DNA from: an uncultured Sphingomonadaceae bacterium
GTDB taxonomy: Bacteria; Pseudomonadota; Alphaproteobacteria; Sphingomonadales; Sphingomonadaceae
Direction: 5' to 3'
NCBI GenBank assembly: GCA_938016505.1
Contig: CALLWN010000321.1
Coordinates: 1-10,273 of the forward strand
Length of the DNA: 10,273 nucleotides
The first letter of the stretch is position 1. Each line of letters begins with the position of its first letter. The notes below the pieces were generated by a model that was given only the letters and a program-made list of their open reading frames with translations, did not search any database and was not told the origin of the DNA. Below, piece after piece: positions 7,609 through 10,273 of the stretch. The translations under genes were made by a program, and so were the position numbers.

Positions 7609-9390
7609 GTGAACGCGTCCCCTTCCCCCGAGCCCAAGCCGCGGGCGAGGCTCTCGAGCCTCGGCCTCCTTTGGGAGCATGCCCGCCGCTACCCGGCCCA
7701 GCTCGCCATGGCCTTCATCGCGCTGGTGGTGGCGGCCAGCGCGACGCTCGCCATTCCGCAGGGGTTCAAGCTGATCGTCGACCGGGGCTTCGGGGCCGGA
7801 GATGGCGCCGACATCTCGCGCTGGTTCCTGATCCTGCTTGGGATCGTCGCAGTCCTCGGGGTGGCGACCGCGGTGCGCTTCTACTTCGTCTCGTGGATCG
7901 GCGAGCGGATCGTCCGCGACCTCAGAACCCGGGTGCAGGGCCACCTGCTGGGGTTGGACCCGGCCTTCTTCGAACTGAACCGCCCCTCCGAGATCGCGTC
8001 GCGGCTGACGGCTGACACTGCGATCATCGAGCAGGTGGTGGCCACCTCGACGTCGATGGCGCTTCGGAACCTGTTCATGGGGCTGGGAGGCTTCCTCTAC
8101 CTGTTCTGGCTGAGCCCCAAGCTCACCGGGCTGATGCTTCTTGTCATCCCGGCGGTCATGGCACCCATCATCCTGATGGGGCGGATGGTGCGCCGCCTGT
8201 CGCAGACGAGCCAGGACCGGGTGGCCGACGTAGGCGCGCTGGTCGCGGAGACGCTGCGGGCAATCAAGACGGTGCAGGCCTTCGGCGCGGTGGCGCGCGA
8301 GCGGACCCGGTTTGCCGCGACTGCCGAGCGCGCCTTTGCCACTGCCCTTCGGCGCAACCGGATCCGGGCCTATCTGACCGCAATCGTGATTGTGCTCGCC
8401 TTCGGCGCCATCACGCTGGTGCTCTGGGAAGGGGCGCGCGACGTGATCGCCGGGCGGATGACGGGGGGTACGATCGCGGCCTTTGTGCTGGCGAGCGCGA
8501 TCGTCGCCGGCGCGGTCGGCGCGCTGTCGGAAGTCTATGGCGATTTCATGCGCGCGGCTGGCGCCTCGGCGCGGATCCGCGACCTGCTCGCCGAGACGCC
8601 GACGATCTGCGCACCCGCGGCCCCGGTGCCACTGCCAGTGCCGCCCGAGGGGCGCCTGAGGTTCGAGCATGTCACCTTCCGCTACCCGAGTCGGCCGGAT
8701 ACGGCGGCGCTCGACGATGTGGATTTCAGCGTGGCACCGGGCGAGCGGATCGCGATCGTCGGCCCTTCGGGTGCAGGCAAGTCGACGCTGTTCCAGCTGG
8801 TGCTGCGGTTCCATGACCCGGACCGCGGCCGGGTGATGCTGGACGGCGTCGACCTGCGCGACGCCGACCCGGACGCCGTGAGGGCCCGGATCGCCGTGGT
8901 GCCGCAGGAGCCGGTGATCTTCTCCGGGACTGCGCGCGACAATATCGCCTATGGCCGTTGGGAAGCGAGTGACGCCGAGATCTGGGCTTCGGCCGAGGCT
9001 GCCCATGCGGCCGAGTTTCTGCGCGCGCTGCCGGAAGGTCTCATGAGCGAGCTTGGCGAGGGTGGCACGCGGCTGTCAGGCGGGCAGCGGCAGCGGATCG
9101 CAATCGCGCGGGCGATCCTGAAGGATGCTCCGCTGCTCCTGCTTGACGAAGCGACCTCGGCGCTCGACAGCGAGAGCGAGGCGCTGGTGGCCGACGCGCT
9201 AGAGCAGCTGATGCGGACGCGCACCACGCTTGTCATCGCCCACCGGCTGGCGACCGTCAGGACCGCCGACCGGATCCTCGTGATGGATGGTGGGCGGTTG
9301 GTGGAAGCCGGCCGCCATGGCGAGCTTGTCGCACGGGGCGGACTCTATGCGCGGCTGGCACGGCTCCAGTTCGCGGCCGAGGCAGCCTGA
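7609..9390 (+). CDS. ABC exporter half-transporter, MsbA-like (fused membrane and ATPase domains)
   Basis: A 593-residue inner-membrane half-transporter expected to work as a homodimer, exporting lipids or other hydrophobic compounds. The transmembrane domain (about 30-325) has six predicted helices with the first pair near 33-50 and 72-93. The ATPase domain (about 348-590) has Walker A GPSGAGKST (385-393), Q-loop Q433 (VPQEPVIFSGT), signature LSGGQRQR (489-496), Walker B LLLLDEATSALD (509-520) and H-loop H545. All catalytic residues are present. The N-terminus before the first helix is short and Pro-rich, with no peptidase domain. It starts at GTG after a strong AGGAGG, 71 bases from divergent leuC. 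It ends 8 bases before a hairpin terminator. The substrate cannot be read from the sequence: no lipid A gene adjoins it, so msbA itself is not claimed. Confidence 0.93.
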   Translation: MNASPSPEPKPRARLSSLGLLWEHARRYPAQLAMAFIALVVAASATLAIPQGFKLIVDRGFGAGDGADISRWFLILLGIVAVLGVATAVRFYFVSWIGERIVRDLRTRVQGHLLGLDPAFFELNRPSEIASRLTADTAIIEQVVATSTSMALRNLFMGLGGFLYLFWLSPKLTGLMLLVIPAVMAPIILMGRMVRRLSQTSQDRVADVGALVAETLRAIKTVQAFGAVARERTRFAATAERAFATALRRNRIRAYLTAIVIVLAFGAITLVLWEGARDVIAGRMTGGTIAAFVLASAIVAGAVGALSEVYGDFMRAAGASARIRDLLAETPTICAPAAPVPLPVPPEGRLRFEHVTFRYPSRPDTAALDDVDFSVAPGERIAIVGPSGAGKSTLFQLVLRFHDPDRGRVMLDGVDLRDADPDAVRARIAVVPQEPVIFSGTARDNIAYGRWEASDAEIWASAEAAHAAEFLRALPEGLMSELGEGGTRLSGGQRQRIAIARAILKDAPLLLLDEATSALDSESEALVADALEQLMRTRTTLVIAHRLATVRTADRILVMDGGRLVEAGRHGELVARGGLYARLARLQFAAEAA

Positions 9391-9398
9391 ATACACAA

Positions 9399-9428
9399 GG
9401 GGCGGCGCGGCCGAAACCGCACCGCCCC
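9399..9428. terminator. Hairpin between convergent genes, probable bidirectional terminator
   Basis: Stem GGGGCGG (9399-9405) pairs with CCGCCCC (9422-9428). After a C/A mismatch, GCGG (9407-9410) pairs with CCGC (9417-9420), leaving the loop CCGAAA. It sits 8 bases after the exporter stop and 20 bases after the stop of the convergent PEP-CTERM gene. The T-tract is poor on both sides (TTGTG on the plus strand, CTTGTGTATT on the minus strand), so efficiency is uncertain. Confidence 0.65.
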
Positions 9429-9448
9429 GATTGTGCGCCGGTCCGCTA

Positions 9449-9951
9449 TCAGGCGGCGGCGAGGGTCCGGCGGCGGAGGCCCACGCCAACGAGACCGAAG
9501 CCGGTGATCAGCATGGCCCAGGTGCCGGGCTCCGGGATCGAGGTGTCGGCCCGAAGATAGAGGCCCGCGGGGAGCCCGCCGAGACCGTCACCGGTGATCG
9601 TGAACGCGTAGGTCCCGGCACCGAGGTAGGTGGTGAACTTCCCGTGGATGGGGCTCAGCCAGCCGAACGCGGCCGACGCGTTGCCCGTCGCCCGGATGTC
9701 GTTGGGACCGGCGAAGACGCTGGTCACCCCGTTGATGTCGCCCGAAATGGTGAAGGTGTCACCAGCAAGGAACGAATCGGTCAGGCTGAAGTGGGCGGGG
9801 TGGCGAGCGTCAGCGTCCAGATCGACTCGATGGACGGTGTGTCGGCCGCGACGATCTCGTCATACTGCCAGCCGGTGTCCACGACGAGCACTGCGGCAGA
9901 TGCCGGCATCGCGACGAGGGCCGCCGTGGCGGCGAGAAGAAACGGCTTCAT
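9449..9951 (-). pseudogene. PEPxxWA-CTERM surface protein gene, split by a one-base frameshift
   Basis: The first frame starts at ATG 9951 (AGGGAGAG about 4 bases upstream) and encodes a cleavable signal peptide, MKPFLLAATAALVAMPASA, then a secreted part to TLATPP. It then runs out of frame to a stop at 9781. The second frame, from about 9800 down to 9449, continues with HFSLTDSFLAGDTFTISGD and ends in IPEPGTWAMLITGFGLVGVGLRRR, the PEPxxWA-CTERM sorting tail: PEP motif, membrane helix, then arginines. Adding one base near the G runs at 9793-9800 joins the two into 167 residues with no loss. Such proteins are sorted and cleaved by exosortase and displayed or secreted, often with exopolysaccharide. 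The short middle region has no domain I recognise. Either a sequencing error or a real recent mutation. A sigma-54 promoter lies upstream. Confidence 0.85.
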
Positions 9952-9970
9952 CTTTCTCTCCCTGCAAGAC

Positions 9971-9986
9971 ATGCGCTTTCGCGCAT
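9971..9986 (-). other. 5'-leader hairpin with GAAA tetraloop
   Basis: On the minus strand ATGCGC-GAAA-GCGCAT forms a perfect 6-bp stem closed by a GNRA-type loop. With the sigma-54 promoter at 9999-10014, transcription should start at about 9987, so the hairpin would lie at the extreme 5' end of the mRNA, 19 bases before the PEP-CTERM ATG. Terminal hairpins of this kind can protect mRNA from 5' decay. On the other strand the loop is TTTC, so the minus-strand reading is favoured. An 8-base direct repeat (TGCAGGGA on the minus strand) flanks it at 9959-9966 and 9986-9993. Confidence 0.5.
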
Positions 9987-9998
9987 CCCTGCAGGCGC

Positions 9999-10014
9999 GC
10001 AAGATCCGTGCCAA
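9999..10014 (-). promoter_or_regulatory. Sigma-54 (RpoN) promoter of the PEP-CTERM gene
   Basis: The minus strand reads TTGGCACGGATCTTGC, matching the consensus YTGGCACG-N4-TTGC at every fixed base. The invariant GG (10011-10012) and GC (9999-10000) have the exact 12-base register. The predicted start is near 9987, leaving a leader of about 36 bases to the ATG at 9951. Sigma-54 control needs an AAA+ activator bound upstream; candidate sites are the tandem repeats at 10065-10152. RpoN with the PrsK/PrsR two-component pair is the known regulator of PEP-CTERM genes in several bacteria. Confidence 0.85.
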
Positions 10015-10064
10015 TGTTCCGGGCCTTTTAACTTCAGGCGGTTAGCGCCAGCGTGGGACCGAGG

Positions 10065-10152
10065 ACTGTAAAGTCAGCCGACATTTTCGCCCGGGCCAAC
10101 CGTGGCGCACTGTAAAGTCAGCCGACACTTTCGCCCGGGCCAACCGTGGCGC
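10065..10152. repeat. Two tandem 44-bp direct repeats, candidate enhancer for the sigma-54 promoter
   Basis: Two abutting 44-bp units (10065-10108 and 10109-10152) differ at one base (T/C at unit position 20). Each contains TGTAAAGTCAGCCGACA (10067-10083 and 10111-10127), an imperfect dyad TGT-N11-ACA, followed by a GCCCGGGC palindrome. The dyad centres lie about 88 and 132 bases upstream of the predicted start, in the usual range for activators of sigma-54 promoters. The 44-base period is close to four helical turns. A third core, AAGTCAGCCG, without the TGT/ACA ends, lies at 10162-10171 over the exbD stop. No spacers and no transposase gene are present. A role as a mobile-element end is a less favoured alternative. 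Confidence 0.85.
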
Positions 10153-10164
10153 GAGGCGCGCAAG

Positions 10165-10273
10165 TCAGCCGGCGTAGGCCTCGTTGCCGACGAACCCCAT
10201 TTTCTTGATCCCGCTCATCTGGGCGATCGCCATGACGCGATTGACCACCTCGTAGCGGGCAAGCGCGTCAGGC
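10165..10273 (-). CDS. ExbD/TolR-family biopolymer transporter, C-terminal end (runs off right edge)
   Basis: The last 35 codons of a gene entering from the right edge. The readable end is PDALARYEVVNRVMAIAQM then SGIKKMGFVGNEAYAG. This has the ExbD/TolR signature of the periplasmic domain: a residue of the (A)D...Y..V..V...A...G hallmark followed by the final strand (K)(I/M)GFV. Such proteins pair with ExbB/TolQ to couple the proton gradient to TonB or Tol-dependent outer-membrane work. The membrane helix with its essential aspartate lies outside the window. The stop TGA (10165-10167) lies within a repeat-like AAGTCAGCCG. No clear terminator follows before the 44-bp repeats. ExbD rather than TolR is a preference based on the tail, not certain. 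Confidence 0.75.
   Translation of the reverse strand, partial: PDALARYEVVNRVMAIAQMSGIKKMGFVGNEAYAG

Noticed and set aside
9781..10014. Separate small secreted protein starting at 10014
   Set aside because: The 21 codons before MKPFLLAATA would overlap the sigma-54 promoter. The signal peptide starts at 9951, and the frame is the front part of the split PEP-CTERM gene.
10037..10049. Imperfect palindrome GGCGGTTAGCGCC as an operator or IHF site
   Set aside because: Only weakly symmetric, with no match to the IHF consensus. Not enough to call.
10065..10152. CRISPR array
   Set aside because: The two repeat units abut with no spacer between them, and no cas gene is visible.
10065..10171. End of an insertion sequence (TG-starting ends with internal repeats, as in IS21-type elements)
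   Set aside because: There is no transposase gene, no matching inverted end and no target duplication in the window. The upstream position of a sigma-54 promoter explains the repeats better. Not fully excluded.

Overview
The window is GC-rich, densely packed bacterial chromosome, most likely from an alphaproteobacterium of the Sphingomonadales. The main clues are a Rieske-cytochrome b-cytochrome c1 operon in the usual alphaproteobacterial order, a homodimeric eukaryote-like NADP isocitrate dehydrogenase, and a PEPxxWA-CTERM surface protein tail of the kind common in sphingomonads. The organism call is an inference from gene content.

Layout. Positions 1-2390 (minus strand) hold the cytochrome bc1 complex: Rieske protein, cytochrome b, and the N-terminal part of cytochrome c1, which runs off the left edge. 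Divergent from it, 2510-5544 (plus strand) carries a LOG-family phosphoribohydrolase, NADP isocitrate dehydrogenase and a phosphofructokinase. A possible 20-codon leader joins the last two. The phosphofructokinase end overlaps by 7 bases the end of a convergent leuC-leuD pair (5538-7537, minus). That pair is an isopropylmalate-dehydratase-type enzyme with unusual motifs. A 71-base divergent gap leads to an MsbA-type ABC exporter (7609-9390, plus), followed by a hairpin that probably terminates both strands.

The right end is the most unusual part. A PEP-CTERM gene on the minus strand (9449-9951) is split by a one-base frameshift. Upstream lies a textbook sigma-54 promoter, a 5'-leader hairpin with a GAAA loop, and two head-to-tail 44-bp repeats placed like an enhancer. 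Beyond these is the C-terminal end of an ExbD/TolR-type gene (10165-10273, minus), which runs off the right edge.

How the genes work together: most are housekeeping genes for respiration (bc1), the TCA cycle (isocitrate dehydrogenase), upper glycolysis (phosphofructokinase) and branched-chain or related hydroxy-acid metabolism (LeuCD). The exporter and ExbD act at the envelope. The points most worth a second look are a lysine where cytochrome b normally has a histidine ligand of heme bH, and the complete enhancer/sigma-54/leader layout in front of a frameshifted PEP-CTERM gene. No tRNA, rRNA, CRISPR array or complete mobile element was seen. The largest stretch without a gene is 9952-10164 (213 bases), which holds the promoter, hairpin and repeats.
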